From: an uncultured Prevotella sp.
Lineage (GTDB): Bacteria > Bacteroidota > Bacteroidia > Bacteroidales > Bacteroidaceae
Assembly: GCA_947164965.1 (NCBI GenBank)
Contig: CAMUYR010000012.1
Span: forward strand, 1 to 64,000
Reading direction: 5' to 3'
Length of the DNA: 64,000 nt
Shown: positions 17,210 to 26,368 of the stretch, piece after piece
How the letters are laid out: every line of letters starts with the position of its first letter
How positions within the stretch are numbered: position 1 is the stretch's first letter
Translations under genes and position numbers: made by a program
Notes under the pieces: generated by a model
The model's database searches: none
The model's input: only the letters and a program-made list of their open reading frames with translations
What the model was told of the DNA's origin: nothing

Positions 17210-18691
17210 TTAAATGATATTCGCGAGAATTGGTCCAACGGCGTCAGAGATGACGTTGCTTGCCCAGAGTGGGAACATACCAAGTCCAGCCACACAAGCG
17301 ATGAGGCAGATGACAGCAACACGCTCATCCCATGTAGCATCGGTAAGTTCGAGATAGTGAGGATTCTTCACCTCACCATACAGAATCTTACCAACCACAC
17401 GCAGGATGTAGACAGCCGTCACAACAATCGACGTACATGCGATGATGGTTGCCACACGATGGAACGTATCGGGATTCTCGAACGAACCAACGAAAATGCT
17501 CATCTCAGCAATAAAGCCCGAGAAACCAGGCAAACCGAGGTTGGCCAGACCAGCAACCACATAGCCAACAGCCAGGAAAGGCATAATCTTCATCAGACCA
17601 TCCAAGTAGCGGATATCACGGGTATGGGTACGACCATAAATCATACCGATGAGGGCAAAGAATAGGGCCGTCATCAGACCATGCGACAGCATCTGCAGGA
17701 TAGCACCCGTGCAAGAGGTCTTGGTCATCATCAACAGAGCGAAGAGCACCAGACCACAGTGCGACACCGACGAATATGCGTTGATGTACTTCAGGTCAGT
17801 CTGTACACAGGCTGAGAAGGCACCATAGACTACCGAGATGGTGGTGAGAATCAGGAAGATCCAAGCCAGCTCGTTGGCTGCATCGGGCAACAGATACATG
17901 GCTACACGGAAGCAGCCGTAACCTCCCAGCTTCATCAGCACACCAGCGTGGAGCATGGAGACAGCCGTGGGGGCTGAAGCATGACCGTCGGGTGACCAAG
18001 TGTGGAAGGGGAACAGAGCGCCCAGCACACCGAATCCGATGAAGATGAAGGGGAAGAACACCTTCTGAGTGGCTACGGGGATGTTATGCATAGCTGCTAT
18101 CTCATTGACGTTCATCGTAGTGGCACCACTGAAGTAGTAGATGCCCAAGATGCCGATAATCAGAAGGGCGGAACCTCCCATCAGCATCAGCGTCAGCTTC
18201 ATGGCAGCATACTCCTTGTTACCCGAACCCCATACACCAATCAACAGGTACATGGGAATCAGAGCTACCTCGTAGAACATAAACATGGTGAACATGTCGG
18301 TGCAGATGAAGAAGCCATACACACCCGTTGACAAGAGGGTGAACCAAAGGAAATACTCCTTCGTGAGAGGCTTCAGCTGCCATGAGGCAAAGGTACCTGT
18401 GAAGACGATGATGCTCGACAGGAGCAACATGACGACAGAGATACCATCAACACCAACAGAATAGGCAATATTAAGAGGCTTGAACCAAGGGGTACTATAA
18501 GTCAACAGCATCACGTCGGTATTACCTGCTGCACGCTGCTGAACGAAGTAAATGGTCAGCCATACGGAGAGGGCCAGCAAACACGAGGCGCCAGCCACCA
18601 TCACGCCACGCACCTGATTGAGGTTCTTGGCCAGCCAAAGGCCGAGAAGCATCAGGGCGGGAATTACTACGAATAATGTTAATATACTCAT
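17210..18691 (-). CDS. nuoM: NADH-quinone oxidoreductase-type subunit M
   Basis: 493-residue antiporter-like subunit of complex I. Family landmarks are MFYEVALIPMYLLIGVWG with the conserved Glu, FPFHTWSPDGHASAPTAVSMLHAGVLMKLGGYG, and KYINAYSSVSHCGLV. Proton channel in the membrane arm. It follows nuoL by 15 bp. Confidence 0.96.
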   Translation of the reverse strand: MSILTLFVVIPALMLLGLWLAKNLNQVRGVMVAGASCLLALSVWLTIYFVQQRAAGNTDVMLLTYSTPWFKPLNIAYSVGVDGISVVMLLLSSIIVFTGTFASWQLKPLTKEYFLWFTLLSTGVYGFFICTDMFTMFMFYEVALIPMYLLIGVWGSGNKEYAAMKLTLMLMGGSALLIIGILGIYYFSGATTMNVNEIAAMHNIPVATQKVFFPFIFIGFGVLGALFPFHTWSPDGHASAPTAVSMLHAGVLMKLGGYGCFRVAMYLLPDAANELAWIFLILTTISVVYGAFSACVQTDLKYINAYSSVSHCGLVLFALLMMTKTSCTGAILQMLSHGLMTALFFALIGMIYGRTHTRDIRYLDGLMKIMPFLAVGYVVAGLANLGLPGFSGFIAEMSIFVGSFENPDTFHRVATIIACTSIVVTAVYILRVVGKILYGEVKNPHYLELTDATWDERVAVICLIACVAGLGMFPLWASNVISDAVGPILANII

Positions 18692-18706
18692 AATTGTACT
18701 TTCGAT

Positions 18707-20701
18707 TTAGATTGCAAGCAGGATTAACGTTAATGCGACAGTACCAGTCAAGAACCATACAGCATACTGGCGAACATCGCCACTCTGCCAAGGACGTAAG
18801 CTCTCGCCAGCCTCGTTGGCACCCCATGCCAGGAAGTTAAATGTGCCGTCAACAACGTGACGATCGAACCAGGCAATGGGCTTAGAGATGCAACGGAAGA
18901 TGATACGATGAGTTACATACTGCCAGATCTCGTCCTGATAGAAACGCTTGTAGGCTGCGCGATGCAGCTTGGGGAACGTCTTATACAGACGATCGGCAAT
19001 AGGCTGGCTCTCACCTTTATAAATATAGGTGGCGAGACAGATGCTCAGGATGGCAATAATCGTAGAGGTAGCAGCAATCTGCGTGTCGAAGTGGATGGTA
19101 TAATTGGTACCTTCAGCATTGACAAACTGTCCAAAGCTTCCACCCCACTCTGCAAAACCAGCAATAGTAGAGTAAATACCTACAACCATCGTAATCACAC
19201 AGAGCACAATCAGAGGAATGGTCATTGTAGCGGGAGCCTCATGGGGCGTATGATGCTCGTGGGCCTCGCGATTTTCTGTTCCCCAGAAAATACCATAATA
19301 CAGGCGGAACATGTAGAAGGCCGTCATAGCGGCAATTCCCGTCATAATCCAACCTACCACAGGACTGTAGGCAAAGCAGGCGGTGATAATCTCATCCTTC
19401 GAACTAAAGCCAGAGAAGAAAGGAATACCTGCGATAGCGAAACAGCTGATGAGGAACGTGATGTTGGTGATAGGCATATACTTACGCAAGCCGCCCATCA
19501 TGGCCATCTCGTTCGAGTGGACAGCGTGAATGATACAACCGGCACCGAGGAACAGACAAGCCTTGAACATAGCATGCGTAAAGAGGTGGAACATACCAGC
19601 CATAAAGCCCAGCTGTGCGTGATTGTCGAGCACACCATGGTGACCAGGCAGCGAAACGCCGAGAGCCACCATCATGAAGGCAATCTGAGAAATAGTCGAG
19701 AAAGCCAGCACACGCTTGATGTCGCTCTGGGCGCAAGCCACAGCAGCTGCATAGAAAGCGGTGAAGACACCCACCCAAACCACAATCGACATCTGAGGCT
19801 GAGCATATTCAACCCAGAGGGGGAACATACGGGCAATCTGGAACACACCAGCAACCACCATCGTAGCAGCGTGGATGAGTGCAGATACAGGTGTAGGACC
19901 CTCCATAGCATCAGGCAGCCAGATGTGCAACGGGAACATAGCACTCTTACCGGCACCACCAATGAACATCAGCACCAGCGCCGTAGGCAGGATGAAGCCT
20001 GCAGCGGCCATAGCCTTGGCTGCATTACCGGCAATGAACGGAGTAGTACCCTCGCCCATCACGATATTGCCAGCAAACGAGAAGCTGAACGAATCGGTGT
20101 AGTAACCGAACATCAGGATACCGATCAAGAAGAACATATCGGCAAAGCGCGTCACGATGAACGCCTTCTTAGAGGCAGCAATGGCGGGCTTCAGCGGATA
20201 ATAGAAACCAATCAGCAGATAAGAGCTGACACCCACGAGTTCCCAGAAGGTGTACATCTGGAAAATGTTGGTAGCCAGTACCAGACCCAGCATCGACATA
20301 GTGAAGAGGCTCAAGAACGCATAATAGCGCTGGAAGCCCTTCTCGCCGTGCATATAGCCGAATGAATAGATATGTACCATGAACGACACCGTGCTGATGA
20401 CAATGAGCATCATCACCGAGATAGGATCCAGGAGGATACCCATATCGAAGTGCAGATTGCCCAACGGCAGCCAGGTGAAGTTATAAGGAACTAACGTTGG
20501 GAATGTGCCATCAGCCATACGGTCGCCACCGAAATAGGCAAACGCCGTCACATACGACAGGACGGTCACCAGTCCCAGAGATGTCGTACCAATCAGACCA
20601 GCGGTCTTGTGCGACATCTTCATGCCAGCCAGCGCAAGAATCACGAAAGACAGCGCAGGCAGCAGAAGAATCAGGAATGAATAACTATAAATTGTTTCCA
20701 T
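18707..20701 (-). CDS. nuoL: NADH-quinone oxidoreductase-type subunit L
   Basis: 664 residues, the distal antiporter-like subunit with the long lateral helix at its C-terminus. Visible motifs: FWELVGVSSYLLIGFY, PLHIWLPDAMEGPTPVSALIHAATMVVAGV and KRVLAFSTISQIAFMM. The length is slightly above the usual ~610-650. A 502-codon antisense reading frame here is a composition artefact. Confidence 0.96.
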   Translation of the reverse strand: METIYSYSFLILLLPALSFVILALAGMKMSHKTAGLIGTTSLGLVTVLSYVTAFAYFGGDRMADGTFPTLVPYNFTWLPLGNLHFDMGILLDPISVMMLIVISTVSFMVHIYSFGYMHGEKGFQRYYAFLSLFTMSMLGLVLATNIFQMYTFWELVGVSSYLLIGFYYPLKPAIAASKKAFIVTRFADMFFLIGILMFGYYTDSFSFSFAGNIVMGEGTTPFIAGNAAKAMAAAGFILPTALVLMFIGGAGKSAMFPLHIWLPDAMEGPTPVSALIHAATMVVAGVFQIARMFPLWVEYAQPQMSIVVWVGVFTAFYAAAVACAQSDIKRVLAFSTISQIAFMMVALGVSLPGHHGVLDNHAQLGFMAGMFHLFTHAMFKACLFLGAGCIIHAVHSNEMAMMGGLRKYMPITNITFLISCFAIAGIPFFSGFSSKDEIITACFAYSPVVGWIMTGIAAMTAFYMFRLYYGIFWGTENREAHEHHTPHEAPATMTIPLIVLCVITMVVGIYSTIAGFAEWGGSFGQFVNAEGTNYTIHFDTQIAATSTIIAILSICLATYIYKGESQPIADRLYKTFPKLHRAAYKRFYQDEIWQYVTHRIIFRCISKPIAWFDRHVVDGTFNFLAWGANEAGESLRPWQSGDVRQYAVWFLTGTVALTLILLAI

Positions 20702-20707
20702 AACGTA

Positions 20708-21016
20708 TTACCATTTCATGTTCTTAATACTGTCAACGCTATCGCTGTGGAAGTTGCGGTAGACATTGATGATAATAGCAATAGCCACAGCCGACTCAGC
20801 AGCTGCAACACCAATCACAAAGAGCGTCATAAACATGCCCTCCATGCCGTTGGGATAGAGCAGACGGTTGACGGCGGCAAAGTTAATATCGACGGCGTTC
20901 AGCACCAGCTCCACAGAGATGAGCATGGCGATGAGGTTGCGACGTGTCACAAAGCCATAGACGCCGATGAAGAACAACAGTGCACTCAGTGCAAAATAAC
21001 ATTCTACAGGTATCAT
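20708..21016 (-). CDS. nuoK: NADH-quinone oxidoreductase-type subunit K
   Basis: 102 residues with three membrane helices, the normal size. Conserved membrane Glu residues are in ISVELVLNAVDINF and AAAESAVAIAIIIN. It takes part in proton transfer in the membrane arm. It is separated from nuoL by 6 bp and from nuoJ by 3 bp. Confidence 0.95.
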   Translation of the reverse strand: MIPVECYFALSALLFFIGVYGFVTRRNLIAMLISVELVLNAVDINFAAVNRLLYPNGMEGMFMTLFVIGVAAAESAVAIAIIINVYRNFHSDSVDSIKNMKW

Positions 21017-21019
21017 AGC

Positions 21020-21538
21020 TTAATCCTCCTTCTTTTCTTTACGTGCAACAACCAGGCCACCGATGATGCAAGCCAGCAGGAACAGTGATATGAACTCGAA
21101 AGCGAGCACATACTGATACTTGCCGGCACCAACGAGAGCCGTACCAATCTCTTTCATAGGAACCTCCACATTAGCAGGAGCCAGCGTGTAGAAGCCAGTC
21201 TTAAGCAGAATCAGACAAACCACCACCAGTCCGGCAAAAGCAGCCAGACCACCGGTAATCATCTTACTTGATTTTACTCGCTCCTCAAGACCTTGCAAGG
21301 TACGCTTGCTCACCAATTGGATGGCGAACACATAGATCATCGTAACGCCACCGGCATATACTGAGATCTGAGCGGCTCCCAGGAAGGTGTAGTCGAGCAG
21401 GAAATAGATGCCTGCCACACCAAAGAGCACGAACAACATGAATGTTGCGGCTCGCATAATCTTCGTCGTGGTGACACACATCAGCGCTGAGCCGATGATG
21501 AACACCGCGAGAATGATAAACATAATTGTATTGCCCAT
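21020..21538 (-). CDS. nuoJ: NADH-quinone oxidoreductase-type subunit J
   Basis: 172 residues and five membrane helices. The NuoJ signature region is FVLFGVAGIYFLLDYTFLGAAQISVYAGGVTMIYVFAIQL. The short charged C-terminus (RKEKKED) is cytoplasmic. It lies between nuoI (6 bp) and nuoK. Confidence 0.94.
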   Translation of the reverse strand: MGNTIMFIILAVFIIGSALMCVTTTKIMRAATFMLFVLFGVAGIYFLLDYTFLGAAQISVYAGGVTMIYVFAIQLVSKRTLQGLEERVKSSKMITGGLAAFAGLVVVCLILLKTGFYTLAPANVEVPMKEIGTALVGAGKYQYVLAFEFISLFLLACIIGGLVVARKEKKED

Positions 21539-21544
21539 ATTGCG

Positions 21545-22090
21545 TTACTTCGTTTTAGTGTTAAACTTACCGACTTCCCACTCAGCACCGCCTTCGATGA
21601 GGTTAGGCAGAGAACCGCCTTTGTATACTTCCTCATTGAGATGGAGCACCAGCTTAGAACGGTCGAACACGGCGTTCTCGAAATCGTTGGTAAACTCGAT
21701 AGCATCGAAATTGCAGGCGTTAGTACAGAGCTGGCAGAACATGCAGTCGCCAAGGTCGTACTGATAATCGTCAAGCACCTTCTTTTTCTTGCCTGTCTCA
21801 GGATCTTCAGCCATGTGAGCTGTAATCTTAATGGTTCCGTTCGGACAGGCTTTCTCGCACAATGTGCAAGCCGTACACTTGTAGCTGCCATCCTCGTTGC
21901 GCTTGAATACCAAGCGGCCACGGTGACGCTTAGCCACGTGGAGTGTCGTCTTGCGGTTCTCGGGATACTGCTCGGTAGACTTGTTGGTAAAGAAGTCCTT
22001 GAAATATTCCTTCCAAGAGGTCTTCATACCGGTAGCCAAAGTCTTCAAGCCGTGCCCGATTTCTCCGAAATATGTTTTGTTATCTTCCAT
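21545..22090 (-). CDS. nuoI: Complex I iron-sulfur subunit I (two 4Fe-4S clusters)
   Basis: 181 residues with two ferredoxin motifs, CTACTLCEKACP and CMFCQLCTNAC, which bind clusters N6a and N6b. The chain passes electrons to NuoB. There is a Lys-rich insert between the motifs (TGKKKKVLDD). The gene is preceded by a 57-bp gap with an unusual 10-bp periodic repeat; other junctions in this operon are 3-31 bp or overlap. Confidence 0.95.
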   Translation of the reverse strand: MEDNKTYFGEIGHGLKTLATGMKTSWKEYFKDFFTNKSTEQYPENRKTTLHVAKRHRGRLVFKRNEDGSYKCTACTLCEKACPNGTIKITAHMAEDPETGKKKKVLDDYQYDLGDCMFCQLCTNACNFDAIEFTNDFENAVFDRSKLVLHLNEEVYKGGSLPNLIEGGAEWEVGKFNTKTK

Positions 22091-22106
22091 TGCTTTTATA
22101 GTTTTT

Positions 22107-22141
22107 CTAGGATTTCCTAGGATAGCCTAGGACATCCTAGG
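22107..22141. repeat. Four CTAGG units at exact 10-bp spacing upstream of nuoI
   Basis: CTAGG begins at 22107, 22117, 22127 and 22137. Three of the four are full CCTAGG palindromes, and the linker bases differ. The array fills the nuoH-nuoI gap, just upstream of the nuoI start on the minus strand. CTAG is usually rare in bacterial DNA. The role is unknown. Confidence 0.75.
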
Positions 22142-22147
22142 TACACC

Positions 22148-23236
22148 TTATTTAATATATAGGCCTAAAGCTACAACTACTGTCATTATCACCAGGTTGA
22201 GCAGTGCCAGAGGCATCAGGTACTTCCACTCCAGCTTCAGGATCTGGTCGATACGCAGACGTGGGAACGTCCACTTAATCCACATCAGAATCCAAACCAG
22301 GAAGAAGGCCTTACCCATAAACCATACGATACCAGGGATGTAGTTCATCACTGCATCGAAGGCCTCGATACCGATGTTTACAGGAGCCCAACCACCGAGG
22401 AATACGGTAGCAGCGATACCTGCGATGATAAAGAGGTTCAAGAACTCAGCGAGGTAGAAGAATCCAAAGCCCATACCAGAATACTCGGTATGATGACCAG
22501 CGGTCAACTCACTCTCAGCTTCTGCCATATCGAACGGGCCACGGTTTGCCTCAGCATTACCTGCTATGAGGAATACGAAGAAGGCGATGATGGCAGGAAT
22601 ATGACCCTGGAAAATCAACCATTTCCAAGGACCAGTCTGAGCCTCAACGATACCGCTCATCTGCATAGTACCTGTAAGGATTACAGCAGTAATCAGACAG
22701 AGGCAGAGCGACATCTCGTAAGAAATCATCTGCACGGCACCACGCATGGCCGACACAACAGAATACTTATTGTTAGAACCCCAACCTGCGAGGAAGATAC
22801 CTACCACGCCGATTGAAGAAACGGCTGTGAGCAGGAACACACCTACGTTGAAGTCGAGCACCGTAGCACCATTGTTCCAAGGCAGGAACGAGAAAGCACC
22901 TACAGAGCCGATAATCACCAAGAGAGGAGCCACGAGATAGAGCAGCTTGTCGGCACGGTCGACGATGAAGATCTCCTTGATGAGCATCTTCAGCACGTCG
23001 GCAAACACCTGCAGCAATCCCCAGTAACCTACTCGCATCGGGCCAAGACGGCACTGGAAGTAGGCACAAACCTTACGCTCCATAAATATCAGTACGATGG
23101 CGATGAGGGCATATCCTACGAGGATAGCTACTCCCACCAACACGCACTCAATCAATATCGCTAACCAGTCAGGACATCCTATTGTAATCCTGAGTAACTG
23201 GTCGAACCATTGTGTAAATATAGAAAAGTCGAACAT
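22148..23236 (-). CDS. nuoH: NADH-quinone oxidoreductase-type subunit H
   Basis: 362 residues, eight or nine membrane helices, the subunit next to the quinone site. Conserved pieces: VFMERKVCAYFQCRLGPMRVGYWGLLQ (quinone loop), FDMAEAESELTAGHHTEYSG and WTFPRLRIDQ. It follows nuoCD by 2 bp. Confidence 0.96.
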   Translation of the reverse strand: MFDFSIFTQWFDQLLRITIGCPDWLAILIECVLVGVAILVGYALIAIVLIFMERKVCAYFQCRLGPMRVGYWGLLQVFADVLKMLIKEIFIVDRADKLLYLVAPLLVIIGSVGAFSFLPWNNGATVLDFNVGVFLLTAVSSIGVVGIFLAGWGSNNKYSVVSAMRGAVQMISYEMSLCLCLITAVILTGTMQMSGIVEAQTGPWKWLIFQGHIPAIIAFFVFLIAGNAEANRGPFDMAEAESELTAGHHTEYSGMGFGFFYLAEFLNLFIIAGIAATVFLGGWAPVNIGIEAFDAVMNYIPGIVWFMGKAFFLVWILMWIKWTFPRLRIDQILKLEWKYLMPLALLNLVIMTVVVALGLYIK

Positions 23237-23238
23237 AA

Positions 23239-24852
23239 TTATCTATCAATATCAGGAATTACAACGTCAATAGCAGCACAGGTAGCAATCAGGTCGGCAA
23301 TCTTCTGACCACGAAGCATCGGGTCGAAGGCACCTACCAGCGAGAGACCCATCGGACGCATCTTCATGCGGTATGGGCTCTTGTCGCCACGAGAATCGAG
23401 ATATACACCAAACTCACCAGCCACACCTTCTACAGAGAAGTACCACTGTCCCTCTGGGCACTTGATGATTGGCTTCTGCTTAACATAGAAGTCGCCCTCT
23501 GGGATGTTGTCGATGAGCTGCTCTATGATGTTCAGGCTCTGGTACATCTCGTTGATGTGAACCAGATAACGGTCCATAGAGTCACAGCCAGTAAGTGTGC
23601 ACTGCTCCCACTCTACCTTGTCGTACATGTCATACGGATGGTTCTTACGAACATCGTTCTTCCAACCTGAAGCACGTCCGGCAGGACCGGTAACAGCGTA
23701 GTTAATACAATCCTCGAGACTCATCGGGCCACAGTTCTCCAGACGGTTGTGGGTGATGATGTTATCTCCGAAGATGTCCATATACTCCTGGATGGTAGGA
23801 CGCAGATACTTCACCAGATCCTTACAGTTCTTAACGAAGTTAGGATCGATATCGTCTTGCAGACCACCAATGCGGTAGTAGTTCTGAATCAGACGTCCAC
23901 CAGTGGTCTCCTCCATCACGTTCAGCACATGCTCACGATCACGCATACCGTAAAGCATACCTGTGAGAGCGCCGAGGTCCTGAGCTACACAAGAAGTGTA
24001 AAGCAGGTGAGAGTCGAGACGCTGAAGCTCATCCATAATGGTACGGATGTACTTGATACGGTCAGTCAACTCAACCTCCAAAGCCTCCTCAATCACACCT
24101 ACCAGAGCGTGGCGATGCTGCATGGCACCAAGATAGTTCAGACGATCTGTCAGAGCCAGTGTCTGAGGATAGGTCATACCCTCCCACATCTTCTCGATAG
24201 CACGGTGGATATATCCAAGGTGAGGATAGATACGCTTAACAGTCTCACCATCGAGCACAGTCTGCAAGCGGAGCACACCGTGGGTTGCAGGGTGCTGAGG
24301 ACCGATGTTAATCACATAGTCATTAGCTCCGAAGAGTTTGTTCTGCTTAGACTGCAGATAACCATCTTTGTCGATGAAATACTCCAGACCATAGTCAGGC
24401 TCTACATCATCCTCAAGCGTATATTTGTCGTTAAACTGCCAGTCCTTACGGAAAGGATAGCCCTGGAAGTCACTGCGCAGGAACAGACGGCGCATATCAG
24501 GATGTCCGAGGAACACGATGCCATAGAAGTCATATACCTCACGCTCTAACAGATCGGCTACACGCCAGATATTTGAAACAGTAGGGATATATGCCAACAT
24601 CTGACCTTCCATCTCGCTTGTGCCGTTAGATGACATGCCGTCGCCACAAACCTGCTGTTTGGCAATCATCTTAACGCTGCAACGCTCATGGGTATTGGTA
24701 TTCTCGAGAATGTAGATACAGCCAAGGCCTTCCTCTTTACCGAAGTCCTCGCCTACGATGGTGACAAGATAGTCAAAGCCCTTCTTGTCCTTCAAGTCCT
24801 GCATCTCCTGTGCGAACTTGTCAAATTCGAATGAAAGGAATTCTAACTTCAT
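23239..24852 (-). CDS. nuoCD: Fused complex I subunits C and D
   Basis: 537 residues. The first ~150 residues are the NuoC (30 kDa) part (VADLLEREVYDFYGIVF, GHPDMRRLFL, YPFRKDW). From about 175 follows NuoD (49 kDa): NIGPQHPATHGVLRL, GYIHRAIEKM, RTIMDELQRLDSHLL. NuoD forms the quinone pocket with NuoB. The fusion is common in Bacteroidetes and some proteobacteria. Its ATG overlaps the nuoB stop by 4 bp, implying translational coupling. Confidence 0.96.
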   Translation of the reverse strand: MKLEFLSFEFDKFAQEMQDLKDKKGFDYLVTIVGEDFGKEEGLGCIYILENTNTHERCSVKMIAKQQVCGDGMSSNGTSEMEGQMLAYIPTVSNIWRVADLLEREVYDFYGIVFLGHPDMRRLFLRSDFQGYPFRKDWQFNDKYTLEDDVEPDYGLEYFIDKDGYLQSKQNKLFGANDYVINIGPQHPATHGVLRLQTVLDGETVKRIYPHLGYIHRAIEKMWEGMTYPQTLALTDRLNYLGAMQHRHALVGVIEEALEVELTDRIKYIRTIMDELQRLDSHLLYTSCVAQDLGALTGMLYGMRDREHVLNVMEETTGGRLIQNYYRIGGLQDDIDPNFVKNCKDLVKYLRPTIQEYMDIFGDNIITHNRLENCGPMSLEDCINYAVTGPAGRASGWKNDVRKNHPYDMYDKVEWEQCTLTGCDSMDRYLVHINEMYQSLNIIEQLIDNIPEGDFYVKQKPIIKCPEGQWYFSVEGVAGEFGVYLDSRGDKSPYRMKMRPMGLSLVGAFDPMLRGQKIADLIATCAAIDVVIPDIDR

Positions 24853-25583
24853 GCCTTCTCCTCCTCTACTTTAGCTTCTGCCTGAGCAGACTTCATTTCT
24901 TCAACAAATTCCTGGGGAACATCGGTGATAACCATTGGCTCTCTGCGATGGTCGCCATGCTTAGAACGGAATGTCAGCTCCTCGTTGGATACTCCGAGAG
25001 CAGCCTCCTCAGCTGTCTGCTTGTGGTTGGCTCCACCGAAGAACTTCTCGATCTTCACCTTACGCTGCAGCTGCATCATGCCATACATGATAGCCTCTGG
25101 ACGTGGGGGACAGCCAGGAATAAACACATCGACGGGCACAATCTCCTCGATACCCTTCACTACATGGTAGCTCGACTTGAACGGTCCACCGCTGATGGCA
25201 CAGCCACCAACAGCAATCACATACTTTGGCTCGGCCATCTCGTCATACAGACGCTTCAAGGCTGGAGCCATCTTGTGAGTGATGGTACCAGCACACATAA
25301 TCAGGTCAGCCTGACGTGGAGAGTTACGAGTAACCTCGAAACCGAAACGGGCAAAGTCATAGCGGGCACAGCCACAGGCCATAAACTCGATACCACAACA
25401 TGAAGTGGCAAAGGTCAGTGACCACAGGGAGTTGGAACGTCCCCAGTTGATCAACTGGTCGAGCGAACCTGTCACCACATTGACGCCGCCCTCATGGAGC
25501 TCGTCAACGATCTTCTCCAACGATGAGTTGTCATTCCACTCCTCGTAGGGAATACTCTTGATGTGAGGCTTTCTTACTTCCAT
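24849..25583 (-). CDS. nuoB: Complex I iron-sulfur subunit B (N2 cluster)
   Basis: 244 residues, longer than the minimal ~170-190 because of an acidic/Lys-rich C-terminal tail. The N2 ligands are visible as the paired CC in TSCCGIEFM plus the Cys residues of VGGCAISGG and PGCPPRPEA. Two additional Cys occur in MACGCARYD, a small departure from the usual sequence. It transfers electrons to quinone. Confidence 0.95.
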   Translation of the reverse strand: MEVRKPHIKSIPYEEWNDNSSLEKIVDELHEGGVNVVTGSLDQLINWGRSNSLWSLTFATSCCGIEFMACGCARYDFARFGFEVTRNSPRQADLIMCAGTITHKMAPALKRLYDEMAEPKYVIAVGGCAISGGPFKSSYHVVKGIEEIVPVDVFIPGCPPRPEAIMYGMMQLQRKVKIEKFFGGANHKQTAEEAALGVSNEELTFRSKHGDHRREPMVITDVPQEFVEEMKSAQAEAKVEEEKA

Positions 25584-25924
25584 TCCAAGTCTCCTTTCCG
25601 CCAGGCATATGCCAAGCCTAATACCAGAACTACCAGGAAGAAGCCGATGCTAAGCAGAGCCATCGCGCCGAACTCCTTCACTACCACTGCCCATGGATAC
25701 AGAAACACCGTTTCTATATCAAACATGAGGAACAAGATGGCGAAGAGGTAGAATCCCACCGTCATAGGCAACCATGAGCTGCCTCGCGTGGGGATACCAC
25801 TCTCATACGGCTCACCTTTCACCTTCGCATAAGACCTAGGGCCTATCAGCTTGGCTACTACGTAAGCCGCCACCACCAATGTAATAGCCGTCAATAAGAC
25901 GGTAATTAACAAAGCAAAGTTCAT
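25574..25924 (-). CDS. nuoA: NADH-quinone oxidoreductase-type subunit A
   Basis: 116 residues, three membrane helices, first gene of the operon. The family motif YESGIPTRGSSW and FLMFDIETVFLYPWAV are both present. The 3' end overlaps nuoB by 10 bp. No nuoE, F or G gene is present in the operon, so the complex lacks the NADH-oxidising module. Confidence 0.95.
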   Translation of the reverse strand: MNFALLITVLLTAITLVVAAYVVAKLIGPRSYAKVKGEPYESGIPTRGSSWLPMTVGFYLFAILFLMFDIETVFLYPWAVVVKEFGAMALLSIGFFLVVLVLGLAYAWRKGDLEWK

Positions 25925-25954
25925 AAAATAAATATATTGAATTCAATTTGCGTG

Positions 25955-25962
25955 CAAAGTTA
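25955..25962 (-). promoter_or_regulatory. -7 box TAACTTTG of the nuo operon
   Basis: On the minus strand TAACTTTG followed by CACG fits TAnnTTTG, 30 bp before the nuoA ATG. No clear -33 element was found. The flanks are very A/T rich. Confidence 0.55.
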
Positions 25963-26018
25963 CTAAAAAAAACGCAAATTAAAAGCATAAATATAAAAAA
26001 AGTACGAAAGAAAAATAA

Positions 26019-26046
26019 AAGCCGCTACCTTAGAAGGTGGCGGCTT
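26019..26046 (-). terminator. Terminator of the small XRE gene
   Basis: A 13-bp stem with one G-U pair (AAGCCGCTACCTT / AAGGTGGCGGCTT) lies directly after the stop codon of the gene at 26050. On the minus strand it is followed by TTTTATTTTT. Confidence 0.7.
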
Positions 26047-26049
26047 AAA

Positions 26050-26262
26050 TTATTTTGTCTTGGGAAACGCTTCCTCGGACAATTCCTTGAAGAAGTCATA
26101 ACCAAGAATGACACTGATTCTCATCAGCAGACGAACATCCAAACTCTTACGTTTGAAGATGTTGTACACGTTAGTACGTTCACAAGGAATTTGTGTTGCC
26201 AGCCATGCTGCTGACTTCCCTTGTTTCCGAAGAATCTCCTCAATGTGTTTACCAATATTCAT
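26050..26262 (-). CDS. Small XRE-type helix-turn-helix protein
   Basis: 70 residues from the ATG at 26262. It is almost entirely one HTH domain: IGKHIEEILRKQGKSAAWLATQI, then CERTNVYNIFKRKSLDVRLLMRISVILGYDFF. Start choice: a TACCTTTG promoter box at 26306-26313 lies downstream of the longer frame's start at 26328, so only the shorter start can be used. It is a single-gene unit between the nuo promoter and pafA. The target is unknown; it could be a stand-alone repressor. Confidence 0.7.
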   Translation of the reverse strand: MNIGKHIEEILRKQGKSAAWLATQIPCERTNVYNIFKRKSLDVRLLMRISVILGYDFFKELSEEAFPKTK

Positions 26263-26305
26263 ACAAATCAGTCTTAAATTTAGTTCTAATATGTCGTATC
26301 GGCTG

Positions 26306-26313
26306 CAAAGGTA
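26306..26313 (-). promoter_or_regulatory. -7 box TACCTTTG of the XRE gene
   Basis: Minus-strand TACCTTTG followed by CAGCC, 44 bp before the ATG at 26262. It fixes the start of that gene. Confidence 0.55.
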
Positions 26314-26368
26314 TGAAATAAATCCCAATAATTAGCACATTGTTGTGGAAATGTTTTCGAAATACCAA

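Noticed and set aside
18857..20365. 502-codon plus-strand open frame antisense to nuoL
   Set aside because: The minus strand is clearly nuoL; the antisense translation is His/Arg/Glu-rich with no domain, a by-product of codon bias.
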